Shown here: piece after piece, positions 52,707 to 64,000 of the stretch
How positions within the stretch are numbered: position 1 is the first letter of the stretch
Layout: each line of letters starts with the position of its first letter
NCBI RefSeq assembly: GCF_963576675.1
Contig: NC_088916.1
Coordinates: forward strand, 13,926,501-13,990,500
DNA: 64,000 nt
Reading direction: 5' to 3'
From: Euphorbia lathyris
Taxonomy: Eukaryota; Streptophyta; Magnoliopsida; Malpighiales; Euphorbiaceae
Program-made: the position numbers and the translations under genes
The notes under the pieces: generated by a model
Told to the model about the DNA's origin: nothing
The model's database searches: none
What the model saw: only the letters and a program-made list of their open reading frames with translations

Positions 52707-53866
52707 ACCCCCATAAGCCGATGTCTAGGATGCAGCTGAAGACAATCGCGAAGAAGCAGAAAGCGAGTGTTAGATAAAGGCTTGGTTAAAATGTCTGCAA
52801 CTTGATAATTTGTAGGAGTAAATCTAACAAACAAGAACCCATTGGCAACTTGTTCACGAACAAAGTGATAATCTAGTTCATTGTGCTTTGTGAGAGCATG
52901 AAAGACGGGATTGACTATGAGATAAATATCACCAATATTATCACACCAAAGTTGAACCACCTGAGGAATGGGAAACCAAAGTTCATGTAGTACAGACTGA
53001 ATCTAAAGTAGCTCAGTAGTGGCATTGGCAACGGCTTTGTATTCACTCTCAGTGGAGGGTTAGGCTATCGTAGGTTGTTTATGAGTGTTCCAAGAGATTA
53101 GACTCTAGTAAAGGTAGACACATAAACCTCCACTAGATCGACTATCATCTGGACATCCACCCCAATCACTGTCGGAATAGAAATGCATAGAAGTAGTGGG
53201 TTTTGAAGAGAAGATAATACCAAGAGTACCAAATCAAAAAATGTACAGAAAAACTCTTTTCCAGTGTTCATCTATGGGACAATGCAAAACTTGACAAAGT
53301 TTGTTCACTGAGAAGGTAATGGCAGGGCGAGTCAAAGTAAGATATTGTAAGGCCCCAATAATATTGTGATACTCATCACCTAAAGATAGTGACATGTCAT
53401 GTTCTTCGGATAAGTTGGGAGTTGTAGCCATTAGGGTAGAACATGGTTTGCAACCACCCATTTTAGCATGGGCAATTATATCACTTGCATATTTTGCTTG
53501 CGAAAAGCGAATACCTTCTTTGGTGTATGTGATTTCAAGGCCAAGAAAATAGGACGCACAACCAATGTTACGAATCGAGAACTCCTTCTTAATAGCCTAA
53601 ATGGTATGATTAATTAGAGCAAAATATGTACTAGTGACCAGTATATCATCCACATAGTAAAGAATAAAGACATTGTCCGTAGCTGTGTGATGTGTAAAAA
53701 GGGAGTTATCAGTTTGTGACATACAAAAACCCAAATGGCAGAGGAACTGTTTGAGGCATAGGAACCATTCATGAGGAGCTTGCTTCAAATCATACAGTGG
53801 TTTCTGTAGTAAACATACATGATTAGGATGATCTACATCCTTGAAACCTTGAGGCTGCTTCATATA
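52707..53866 (-). pseudogene. Copia RT and RNase H remnant
   Basis: Minus-strand pieces encode K-Q-P-Q-G-F then L-K-Q-A-P (53863-53700), the catalytic Y-V-D-D (near 53650), an RT/RNase H linker (53461-53234), and the RNase H end with L-W-C-D-N, H-F-V-R-E and D-I-L-T-K-P (52960-52740). Stops lie between the pieces. The last frame runs past the PPT into the LTR and ends at 52673. Clearly inactive. Confidence 0.85.
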
Positions 53867-56800
53867 GTCTCGATTTCGTTTATTCTCTATATGGACAACT
53901 CAAGAATCACTCCGCGAGGTGGTTGCAACACACTAGGTTAACTCACACGTCTCACTGCCACCGGCGTAGTTGCTTTGCCATAAACTGAAGACCCTGCGGC
54001 CAATACTTCAGGAATGGAATTGAACGGTGTTCGTAAGAGTGGAAGTAAACATATAGCAGCAAAAGCTCAGTTGGAATGCATTTAGATTGAAATTACAAAC
54101 CTCGAATTGACCGTTGACAGACAGATTTGGGAGAATCAAGCATAAGAGGATTTGGACATGCAGTTATATAGATAGGAGCTTCTTTTACGGGACCATAGTC
54201 GGGTTCAATGGTTATCGGTAGGGGGCCGCAGCTTGGTTTTTTCCATCGTTGCGCAAAATTTAGATAGGTTCAGTCGGCTCTATCTACATTGAAAATTGAC
54301 GGGCGCTCACATATGATGAAAATTGTATCTCACAACACGTGCTCGATTTTCATACCTCACTATTTACCGGTAGTAACTCATCAGTCGATGTCGAACTGGT
54401 GGAAGAGGTTATTTCGACTTTAGTTACGGCCAAAGATAACGAGTCTCTCAATAGTCGTCCCTTGACTGATAAAATTAGGGACACGGTGTTCATCCTAAAC
54501 AGGGACAGTGCATCGGGACCAGACAGCTTCTAGGCCTTTTCTATCATCACTTCTAGGAAATCATCGGTAGGGATGTATATGGCATAGTTATGAGCTTCTT
54601 TGACTCTGGCTATATCCTTCCAGGTATGAACTCAAATCTGATGGTGCTCCTACCTAAGGCCAACAACGCAAGTGCTATCTCCCAATTTCGACATATAGTT
54701 ATGGATAATTTTAGCTATAAAATTTTCTCCAAAATTATGGCTGATAGACTAGCGACTATTGCCTCAAAAATTATCTCGGACAATCAGTTTGGATTTGTTC
54801 AGGGTCAGAACATTCATTAGTGCATTACTGCTACATCTAAAGGAGTCAATATGTTAGCTAAAAAGTGATATGGGGGCAACATGGTATTAAAAATTGACAC
54901 TAAAAAGGCTTTTGACACGCTAGATTGGAACTTCTTATTTGTCGTCATGGAGGTTTTTGGATTCTCTTTGACATTCTAGGATTGGATATTGACTATTCTC
55001 TCCTCAACCCGACTTTCGATTATGATAGGGGAAGTGTTAAAGGTTATTTCGATTGTTCATGTGGAGTTCGTCAGGGTGACCCACTCTCTCCAATTTTGTT
55101 CGGCATTATAGAAGACTTCTTTAAGAGATATATCACTCAACTGGAGAGGGAAAGTAAACTTAAACCTATGATTTACACAGGTCGGACTCACTTCCCTTCA
55201 CACCTTCTATATGCTGACAAATATGTTACTGTTTGGGAAGGCAACTATGGAGAATATGAAATGAGTTCGGGAGCTGTTCAGTTTTTATGTAGAGATTTCG
55301 GGGCAGGTGGTCAGTTGGGAGAAGTATGTGGTCTACTATGGGAAATCTGTCAGTAATCACAGGTGCCTTCGGCTCGCTACAGTTTTGAGTATCCATTCTA
55401 CTTCATTACGTTTCTATATCTCATAGTCCCTCTTTTCCAAGGCACTCCAAAAAAGTGGTTTTTACAACCATTAGAAGATAGGTTCATGGGTAAGTTTAGT
55501 CTATGGAACGGTCAATCGTTATCTTTTGTAGGGAGATAAACTCTAATCAAAGCTGCTTTAACTGGAGCGCTGGTACGGTCTTTTATGATTTATAAATGGC
55601 ATGTGGCTTTACTGAACATGATAAATAGGGCTGTCCAAAATCTCCTATAGACATGTAACATGGACTCACACAAACTAGTCACGGTTCCTTGGTCTATTTG
55701 CTGTCAGGGTATGGCTGGTGGGGGACTTGGAGTAAGGGACTATGACTTATTCAACGTCTCTTTGTTGGGGAAATTCTGTTGGGAACTTCTTCAGGGTAAC
55801 TCCTTCGTCATTAACCTGCTACGGACCAGATTTCTCACTATTTTGGGCTTGTTGAAAAAGTATGTTATCAATTCCTCACTATGGGTATCATAGAGGAGCA
55901 CATTCAGTTACATCGGGGATCAGATCAAGTGGTGGATTGGAGGCATTTACGTCTAAACTTCTGGACTGGCGGATGGATTATCCCCTCGATGGCTGATTAA
56001 TTAGGAGTCCCGGCCAGACAACAAAATGATCTATTTGAGTGCTTGGAGAACTACCATTTTGGTGACCATTGGGAAAATATTGATGAGTTACTAGAGGGAA
56101 TACAGACTCGCATTCAGCTAGTGAATCGTGGACTAGATGGTATGGATGTCTACATATGGACACCTTCGACTACGGGACAACTTACGGTCAAGAACTTCTA
56201 TGCTTCCTTAGCGCCCCCGACAGCTAATGCATGGAACGATTTTATCTAGAGACATTTCATTCTGTCATGCCATTCGATCACGTGTTGGATGCTTCTCAAC
56301 AACCGTATTATGATTCAGGTTATGCTTCAGTCCCGTGGTTTTTCTCTTACTTCGCGGTGTGAATTATGCAAATGTCAGCTTGAAACAAAAGATCACTTAT
56401 TTGTTTATTGTGCTTATACGGCTGCTGTCTGGGACACTGTCAGTCGCTTATTTCATATCCTGATCATTCTTGTTGGTTCATTTGAGGATCTTTTTTGTGT
56501 CACGGTAGCAGCACATTCCACGGGCTAGGGCACGAATATGGCAAATCATTATTGTCACCTACTATTAGCTGATCTGACACATCAGAAACAAAGCTGTATT
56601 TGACAATAAACTCTCTTCAATCCAAATGTTAACTTCACAGCTTTACAAGTACAATCGAGAATCTGATAGCGTTCCTCGACATCTGATCAGTGGTGTTTCC
56701 CATCAACATCCACCACCAGCTTCGAATTACACCTATATGCGATGGATCCCATCATATACGGGTGGAGAAAAGTGAATACTGATAGGTCAGCAACTGGTTC

Positions 56801-57369
56801 ACTAGGTGTTGCGGGGTTTGGCGGAGTATTCTGTATTGATAGGGGATTTGTTAGGGGCTGCTTTGCATTTCCGATTCCTAACTCATTCTCTCACATTACA
56901 GAAATTCACACGGTCATTTTCACGGTTGAAATTGTATGGGAGAAGGATTGGCACAATCTCTGGATCGAGTCTGATTCTACTTTTCTTGTAAATCTGCTTC
57001 GGGACCACTCAACTAAGGTACCGTGGATGGTCCGTCAGGAGTGGTTAAGGTGCCTGTCACTTTGCTCATACATGAGCATCATGATAATGCACATCTTTAG
57101 GGAAGGCAACCAACCGCGGACTCGCTGGCCCGCTTTAACTCTACTGCCACCGACCTGATTTGGTGTTCTTCAGCACCTTCATTTTGCACACATTTTATTT
57201 TTTTTATGACATTTGTAATGTTGATCGTGTTTGTTTTTCTTGACTTTTTCTTTGTAATTTTTCGTTTCTTTTAATATAATGGGTTGGTCGTTGCTTGAGG
57301 TAGGGATGCCAACCTAGTTGGGATGTCCGGCTTCTGCACTCGACCACGTCCCAAATTCTTATTAAAAAA
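53867..57369 (+). pseudogene. LINE C: strongly decayed, 5'-truncated relative of LINE A
   Basis: The plus strand follows LINE A ORF2 from the end of the endonuclease (M-W-T-T, then S-L-P-P-A-stop-L-L-C-H-K-L) through RT and zinc-binding C-E-L-C-K-C (near 56360) to the RNase H with N-T-D and W-I-E-S-D-S (56740-57158). RT contains R-Q-G-D-P-L-S-P near 55070, but the catalytic motif reads Y-A-D-K near 55215, so the second Asp is lost. There are many stops and frameshifts. The 3' UTR ends in TTATTAAAAAAA at about 57369. The left junction falls inside the copia pol remnant. Confidence 0.85.
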
Positions 57370-57557
57370 ATATCAAACTGATGGAAAAGTTGAAATAAAA
57401 TTAAAAATCTATTTGAAAAAAAAGTATCTATGAGTATTAATATCCTTGCGGTAGAATAAAAAAGGTCGATTATAACTAGGTTAGTGGGAGAATAAACATT
57501 TTAGCCATAATTGATGTTTGAAAGGTCTAATGTGGTATTTAAATGACGAGTCAAATA

Positions 57558-57732
57558 CAGTAAAACCTCTATATAGGGATACTCTATATAGGAATAACCT
57601 CTATTTTGTTATAAAAAAACTCGGTCCTAACTTGGTAATAACCTCTATGACCAAACTCTATTTAGTAATAACTTTCCAATTGTTATACAAATAGCCTGGT
57701 CCCAAATGTATTCCTATATAGAGGTTTTACTA
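57558..57732. mobile_element. Emigrant-like (Tc1/mariner) MITE, 175 bp
   Basis: It starts CAGTAAAACCTCTATATAGG and ends CCTATATAGAGGTTTTACTA, close inverted repeats like those of Emigrant. TA flanks both ends (57556-57557 and 57733-57734). The sister copies show the uninterrupted CAAATAGTAGTAAC (as its complement) at this place. Confidence 0.85.
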
Positions 57733-57886
57733 TAGTAGTAAATCAGTCTGTTTAAATTTTCTGTTAGACATGTAAAATTAGTCTTGCTTAGCATTAGAGG
57801 TAAAATTGTACCATTTTATACGTTAAGGGTAAATTTGCATTTTCCAAAAAACGACATGGGCAAATTTGCACCTAATCCCTAATGTT

Positions 57887-57889
<3 letters not shown>

Positions 57890-57955
<66 letters not shown>
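57890..57955. repeat. (TA)n microsatellite
   Basis: About 33 uninterrupted TA units. Confidence 0.95.
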
Positions 57956-57960
<5 letters not shown>

Positions 57961-59734
57961 CCGATAAAACCGAGTCCTTTAGTTGAACCAAATGACATAT
58001 CACCCAACTATAAATCCAGTTTGATTTCTGATTTGGTTGTAACAACATTGTCAATAGGATGTACTCCAAATTTATGTGTACTTAATTGAACTGTTTTAGG
58101 TGTCTTTTTTTAAGTGTCTTTATTCTACAAAATTAAAACTCCTTTACGACCATTTATGGTCACTAATACTAGAACATGACCCACCATGATTGTATTTACT
58201 AGTGTAAAAATAAAGTCTCAGTATCTAAGTGTGTAAAAGGTAAAATTCAGATACCATGATTGTAATTTATCTATATTTTTAATGGTTAACCGATTGTAGC
58301 AGATGGTAGGTACTATATTAATTGAATTGTTTTAGATGTCTTTTTTTAAGTGTCTTTATTCTACAAAATTAAAACTCCTTTGTGACAATTTCGGTCACCA
58401 ATATTAGAGCATGACCCACTATGACCGTATTTTCTTGTGCAAAAATGAAGTCTCGATACCTAAATGTGTAAAAGATAAAGTTTAGGTACCATGATTATAA
58501 TTTACCTATATTTTTAATGGTTAACCGATTGTAGCAAATGATAGGTACTATATTTGTCCCGTCAATCTAAATTGACGTACTTTTTTATACAAAAATTAAG
58601 TTTAAATACTAAAATATAAAAGCGAGAAAGTTCAGGTACTAAGATTGTGATTTAATCAAAGATTCTCTTACATGTAACTGCTTGCTTAATTTATGCTCGA
58701 TTTCTTTTTGAATCTTTGCGCATATAACTGATTTGCAAAAAAAAAAAAAAACAATGCAAAGAAAGAGGAAATGATGGGTTAGCTGAAATTCTAAATGGCA
58801 AAAATTATTTTGAGTCCTCTATCTTTTATTTTTTAGTACATTAAGTTCTTAATTTTTTATTTTCTGAATATAAAACTCGATTAACAGAGTGTTATTCATT
58901 TCAACTGTATTATAAATTTTTAATTTTAACAGTTCGAAACATTTTTTAATATGTGATGTGGCTATAGAAAAACTCTAAAAACCATACTTCGAGCTTTAAA
59001 AAATATAATTTCAAACACAGATAAAGCTAGTAACACTTTTTTTACCTGTATTAGATATTCACAACTAACTAATTTTACAATTAAAAACTTAATGTGACAG
59101 AAAATAAAAAATTAAGGGTTAGTGTATCAAAAAAATAAAAGATAAGGACCTTAGTGATGTTCTTTTACCATTTTAAAACGAGGAAAAGAAAATCCAAAAC
59201 TTGAAATAAACATTAAAAAGTATATATTTAATCCAAGTACAATTGGGTGATTAACTCACTATTATTTTGGTTTCTAAACTTGCTTAAAATAATTTATTTA
59301 AATTTTTTTTGATACTTTATCCGATTTTTCGATTCGATGCTCGTCAGCCACCTTTTAGGTGGATTCTGATTCAAATTCGAGATCTAGTTTAAGAGAATTG
59401 AGGTTCTTAACCACTCAAATCAACCTAATTGATAATCTATTAATATTTAAATTTTTTTTAAAATGTATGCATATTAACTTGTTTAAAATCTCATTTTATT
59501 CTATCACGCGAATTTTGAGAGAAAATTGTATTTAATATAGTAAATTGTAATTAATATAGTCAACTTTAGTTTCTTTAGTATTACAATTATTTGTTATGCA
59601 GTGTCAAGATAAGGGGGCACTTTTGTCATTTTTAATGTTATTGTAGATAATTAATATATATGTTGTTTTATGGGAAGAGGACTTTCTTTCTTTTTTTTTG
59701 GTAGAAAAGGAAAAGAAAAACGAACAACAACAAA

Positions 59735-62700
59735 CTACCCAGGAATTAGCCTAGGGAAGCTAACCCCAATCTTATCTTCTAAGAGAAGAGGAGAGATGAA
59801 ACTAGGGGAAACAGGAAGGGTAGTAACGCCTAACGTCCCTTCACGGCCCGTCGCCGCCAAGCGATCAGCAACACGATTCTGCTCTCTAAAAATGTGTCTG
59901 AACTCTACGAACTCAAAGGATGAGCAAAGCCTTTTAATAGCTTTGATGAGGTTGCGACTATTAAGACCCATAGAATGATTCTCAGAAATCATTTTGATTG
60001 CTTCCAAATTATCAGACTCCACAGAGAGCCTCTTAACACCCAGCCTTTTAGCAAGATTGATTCCAGTAAGAATAGCCCAGAGCTCCGCAGAAAAGGAAGA
60101 ACCCAACCCTAAATTCTGGGAGAACCCAGAAAGCCAGGCGCCCCCTGCATCTCTAAGCACACCTCCAGCCGCAATCTTACCGTTACTGAGGCAGGAACCA
60201 TCAGTATTCAGCTTCACAACCCCCTCTCTTGGCCTGCTCCATCCCACGAGATGGACATCACAACACTGAGAGGCTCTGGCAAGGGACTCTCCTTTGAAAC
60301 TATCGATAATAGAGAAAAGTTTTTTCGAGAAGAAATCAGCTAAGTTTGTCATAAAAACAGTTTTATCTCCAAAAATCTCCTCGTTTCTCCATTTCCAAAC
60401 TTGGTGACAGATAATAGCAAAGAAAATGTCACCATGCTCCATGTATGGAAGCAACTTTCCTCTAACACCATCAGAGAACCAGTCGACCTTAGAATGTGCC
60501 ATGAAGGAAGAGAAAATATGGTGTAGGAGAATTTTCCTCCAAACCTCTTTACTATTAGAGCAATCTCTAAGAGCATGGCACAAAGTCTCAACATGGCCTC
60601 TGCATCTACTGCAAGCTCCAGAATCAGCCAAGTGCCTTCTGTGCCTATCCGAATTAGTAAGAAGCCTGTCCTTAACGCCCAGCCATAGGAAACTCCTAAT
60701 ACGGAAAGGAACTTTAAGGGTCCAAATCGACTTCCACACATCCGAGGGAGGATCAGATCTAAAGAGAGAGAAAGCTTCAAAGGCCGATTTGCAAGAATAA
60801 ACTCCATTGTTAGTCAGCGCCCAGCAGTGCCTATCCAAGTCTTCCTCTTGATTACTCACCTTCACTCCCCGCATTCTAAGGAGAGTCTCAAGGCTAAAGA
60901 AAGTATCAAACTTTGACCAGATCCAGTCCCCTTCCGAGTCAACCACATCGGCAATCCTCCAGTTGCGTATATCACTAGGCGGGGGGGGGGAAGAACACAC
61001 CTCAATTAACGGTTTATCCTCAATCCAGTTATCAAACCAGAAACTAATGGACTTACCATTCCCCACCTCCAGGCCAACTCCCGAGCAGAACTCATCAAAC
61101 ACAGCACTAAGTCCTTTCCAGAGGAAGGAACAATTAGCAACTCTCTCTTTCGGGCCCCCGAAGATTTTGTCTTTCCGATACTTACCACAAAGGAGGCGAA
61201 CCCAAAGAGAGGAGGGGTTTTGCCACATACGCCAAAGGAGTTTCATTAATAAAACTTTATTATTGTCCTTTGCTTTCCTAATACCCAGACCCCCAGAATC
61301 TTTAGGCTGGCAAACCTCACTCCAAGGCACAAGATGGATCTTCCTGCCCTCCGCAGCTTCCCCCCACAGGAACCTACGGATAATCTTGTCAAGATCATTA
61401 AGCACAGGATCCGGAAGCTTACAAGCCTGTATGATGTGATTGGGAGCAGCACAATTAACAGATTGAATTAACGTGAGGCGGCCAGCGAGAGACAGAATCT
61501 TGGCTTTCCAAGTGGCACACTTCGAATTAGCTTTATCCAAAGTCTCTTTGAAGGAGCCTTTAGACACACGCTCACTGTGGAGGGGAACGCCCAGATACTT
61601 CCCAAGAGAATCAGTAAGAGGAATACCTGAGAGATCACTTAATCTCTTACAGACTCTCTGATTCATATTCTTAGAGCACATCATCCTAGATTTCTGGATA
61701 TTAAGCTTCTGCCCAGAGGCTGAACAAAAACAATCCAGAATATCCATAATGACTCTCAACTGCTCCTCATTACCCTCAAGAAAGATAAGGACATCATCTA
61801 CAAAGAATAAGTGAGTCACATGGGGACAGAAGCTATTGATCGCCACAGGGTGGAAACTCCCATTATCAATCGCATCCTGAATCAGGTGAGAGAGCCTCTC
61901 CATAGCAATAACAAAAAGGAAAGGGCTCATAGGATCCCCCTGACGGATTCCTCTGCCCGGGGAAAATTCCTCCGACATATCCCCATTGACCATAACTTGA
62001 AACACAGGAGAAGAAATACATACCTTAATTAAACTTCTCCAGCTGTCCGGGATTCTAGCTCTCTCAAGGCTCTCCATCAAGAAATCCCAATTAATTCGAT
62101 CATAGGCCTTCTCTAAATCCAGCTTCAGAGACACAATGCCTTTCCTCCCCTTCCTAATCTTCATCGTGTGGACCATCTCTTGGGCGATCACCACATTATC
62201 CATCATTTGTCTACCAGGCACAAAGCTACCCTGATTCTGACAAATGATCGCAGGAAGAATGCCATGGATTCTATTAGCCACAATCTTTGTAACAGTTTTG
62301 TAAAGAACATTACAAAGACTGATAGGTCTCATATGCAAAAAGGAAGAAGGCTTATCAATCTTAGGAATCAGAACCAGGAGGGTTCTATTAACCAGCTCAA
62401 TATCCTTCGAACCACTGAACACCCCCAAGATAAAATTATAGATGCCTTCCTTCACGACATCCCAATGCTTATGGTAAAAGCTCGCCGGAAGACCATCAAT
62501 CCCAGGAGCTTTAGAAGCCCCAATGCTGAAGATAGCTTGGTCAATCTCTTTTCGGGAAATAGGTTGAAAGGCCTCCTGACTACAATCCTCACTGATTAAA
62601 GGAAATGTAGCAATAGAGTGAGCCCTCTCCAAAAGAACAGGTTCCTCTTTGAACAGCTCTCTGTAGAAATCCAGGGCTAAGTTCCGAATAACCTCATCTT

Positions 62701-63838
62701 CATAAACCCAATCACCATTAGAATCCTTAATGGCCTCAATTCTATTTCTCTGCCTTCTGATCAGGGTAGAGAGATGGAAGTATTTGGTATTACGATCCCC
62801 ATCTCTAATCCAGGACTTCCGAGACTTCTGGAACCAAAGGAACTCCTCCTACCTAAGCACAGCCTCCAGCTCCTTCTGAAGGGTTCTGAGGAGGCCCTCA
62901 AGGCTATGATCAAACCTCCCCTCCAACCTGCGTTGAATGCCCTCCATCCTCTTTAATAACTTGTTCTTCCTTCTGATAATATGCCCAAACACATTCCTAT
63001 TCCACCCCTGCACCTTATTCCTGAACCCTTCAGCAGCTTGCAGTACATACGAATGAGGTCTCCAACTCTCATGAACAAACTCTTTAAACTTAGGATGGGA
63101 CTCCCAAGCCAACTGATACCGGAACGGTCTCTTACCCCTAGGATGCTTACCTCTCAAAAGTCTAAACAAAATAGGACAATGATCCGAATGACGGAACGGG
63201 AGGTTCAACACAGAGCACTCGGGGAAGGAAGTTAGAGCTAAAACATTAGCGTAGACTTTGTCCAATCGAACAAAAGTATTATTACGCTTCCAAGTGAATT
63301 TATGACCAGAAGCCCCCAGATCGGAAAGCCCACATAAATCCATACTATTCTTGTGATGCAGACAGCGATTAACATAATGATTGGATCCCCCTCTCTGATC
63401 ACTCATAAAGGAGATATCATTAAAGTCACCCGCCACAAACCAGGGCTCCGAAATGCTGACACTCATAGAATAGAGAACCTCCCAGAGCCGTTTTCGATTA
63501 GACAAGATAGGGTCAGCATACACAAGGGTAATAAAAAAGGGAGTATTGCCGAAAATACTCACTTTACAATGAATGAACTGCTTATCCATGCTAAGAATAT
63601 CAAAATGAATCCGATCTGGCCTCCAAAAAAGCCAAATCCCCCCAGCTCGGCCAGTTGCCTCCGATCTAACACAGTGCCAGTTCTTAAACTTCTTAACCAC
63701 CTCATCTGCTTTCTCACCACTAATCTTAGTTTCCAAAAGAGCAAAACAAGATGGATTAAACTGCTTAATAAGATCATTAATATGGATACGGGTAGCCTTG
63801 CTAGCCGCACCCCTAACATTCCAAAATAACAAATCCAT
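59735..63838 (-). pseudogene. LINE B ORF2 (about 1367 codons), open except for one stop
   Basis: The likely start is ATG 63838 (M-D-L-L-F-W-N-V-R-G). The frame extends upstream only through a GTG. Domains: APE-type endonuclease (1-225; E-T-K-I, G-D-F-N-D, S-D-H-C-P), reverse transcriptase (about 430-760; R-Q-G-D-P-M-S-P and catalytic F-V-D-D near 677), zinc-binding region (C-S-R-C then H-x4-C-H near 1080), and RNase H (N-T-D-G near 1212, A-E-L-W, E-S-D-N, V-A-D-R-L near 1326). The product would nick DNA and reverse-transcribe its own RNA at the nick. One TAG at 62851-62849 (about codon 330) is the only defect visible; the flanking frame and homology continue across it. The usual plant LINE motif is F-A-D-D, so F-V-D-D is a mild variant. 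Confidence 0.88.
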
Positions 63839-63869
63839 AGAAAGGAGGACAACTGACCACACCCCTACC

Positions 63870-64000
63870 CTAAGCCAGGTATTTACTAGGGGCTCCTGAG
63901 AGCCTTACCGAGGTACCCCCAGGCCCCCTCTTATCTGGAAACGCCAAAGTGTTAAGGCCACTTTTTTGTTTTCCTTTAAGCTTTTTCATATTAGTTTTGT
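63870..64000 (-). CDS. LINE B ORF1, C-terminal end (partial)
   Basis: In the minus frame ending at TAG 63872-63870, the last 43 or so codons read M-K-K-L-K-G-K-Q-K and end S-K-Y-L-A. The basic, low-complexity tail and its position 31 bp before ORF2 fit the end of an L1 ORF1 protein. The rest is outside the window. Confidence 0.5.
   Translation of the reverse strand, partial: KTNMKKLKGKQKSGLNTLAFPDKRGPGGTSVRLSGAPSKYLA

Larger units (their letters stand above)
52509..53866 (-). mobile_element. 3' end of a second copia element (minus), cut by a LINE
   Basis: The 3' LTR (52509-52706) is preceded on the minus strand by the PPT-like ATGGGGGT and then by RNase H and RT coding remnants. It ends at about 53866, where LINE A-like sequence begins in the opposite direction. 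The 5' half is not found in the window. Confidence 0.8.
57370..59662 (-). repeat. AT-rich duplicated unit, inverted copy D
   Basis: The reverse complement matches copies A-C: TTCCATCAGTTTGATAT at the left end, the AAATTTGCACCTAATCCC block near 57860, CATTTGGTTCAACTAAAGGA near 57980 and TTATTCATTTCAACTGT near 58890. Similarity is lost after about 59660. It contains an Emigrant-like MITE, a TA microsatellite and a partial internal duplication (58080-58310 against 58320-58550). Confidence 0.7.
59683..64000 (-). mobile_element. LINE B: L1-type LINE, running out of the window
   Basis: The 3' end (TTTCTTTCTTTTTTTTT on plus, 59683-59699) is at the left. ORF2 and the end of ORF1 read leftward from the window edge. 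The 43099 fragment is nearly identical to its 3' end, so the family has moved recently. The 5' end and right-hand target duplication are not in view. Confidence 0.88.

Noticed and set aside
57370..59662. Endogenous pararetrovirus
   Set aside because: No movement-protein, coat or viral RT motif; the block is an inverted copy of the AT-rich unit.
60426..62599. Plus-strand ORFs (124-158 aa) opposite LINE B
   Set aside because: Antisense shadows of ORF2, whose domain order is clear.

Overview
This is plant nuclear DNA, almost certainly from a eudicot. It is AT-rich and contains one intact host gene with four exons and GT-AG introns, surrounded by plant-type transposable elements: Ty3/gypsy Tat-lineage and Ty1/copia LTR retrotransposons, L1-type LINEs with a C-terminal RNase H, an RTE LINE tail, Harbinger-, Mutator- and Emigrant-like elements, and a Pack-MULE. 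The species cannot be named from the sequence alone. Nothing resembles a bacterial, organellar or viral genome.

Layout. 1-4879: 3' end of a large gypsy element, with two tandem-repeat arrays, a polypurine tract and a 2.1-kb LTR, inserted into an older copia-type LTR (4880-5486) that itself lies in a decayed copia gag/protease gene (5487-6120, minus). 6121-7728: AT-rich spacer. 7729-9155 (minus): an intact YUCCA-type flavin monooxygenase of the YUC10/YUC11 kind, 385 aa in four exons. A degenerate RTE LINE tail (9300-9622) lies just upstream of its promoter. From about 9840 to 52508 an AT-rich unit of a few kb recurs in three head-to-tail copies (A, B, C), with an inverted copy D at 57370-59662. 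Most of the other DNA is transposons that landed inside these copies, and the sister copies provide empty sites that prove the boundaries.

Insertions into copy B: a Harbinger-like element (14891-16874) carrying a Pack-MULE with a captured aspartic-protease fragment; next to it a second Harbinger-like element (16878-27933) containing a Mutator-like MITE (17089-27575), which contains a young, apparently intact Tat retrotransposon (17246-27144) with a 1914-aa Gag-Pol and an antisense spliced gene. Insertions into copy C: a third Harbinger-like element (29552-42626) containing a nearly full-length LINE (family A, minus, 29602-41856), which contains a non-autonomous Tat relative (34142-40804); a small LINE B fragment (43099-43595); and a head-to-head composite of two LINE families (44338-51847), split by a copia element with a large internal deletion (45833-51506). 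Further right are a copia 3' end (52509-53866, minus), a strongly decayed LINE A copy (53867-57369, plus), inverted copy D with an Emigrant-like MITE, and LINE B (59683 to the window end, minus), whose ORF2 is open except for one stop codon.

How the parts work together. YUCCA is the only host gene with a predictable cellular role (auxin synthesis). The Tat element at 17246 looks autonomous. The 34142 element shares its PBS, LTR termini and a block of LTR sequence but lacks most coding capacity, so it is plausibly mobilised in trans. All boundaries, target-site duplications and mismatch counts were read by eye; no alignment or database search was run.
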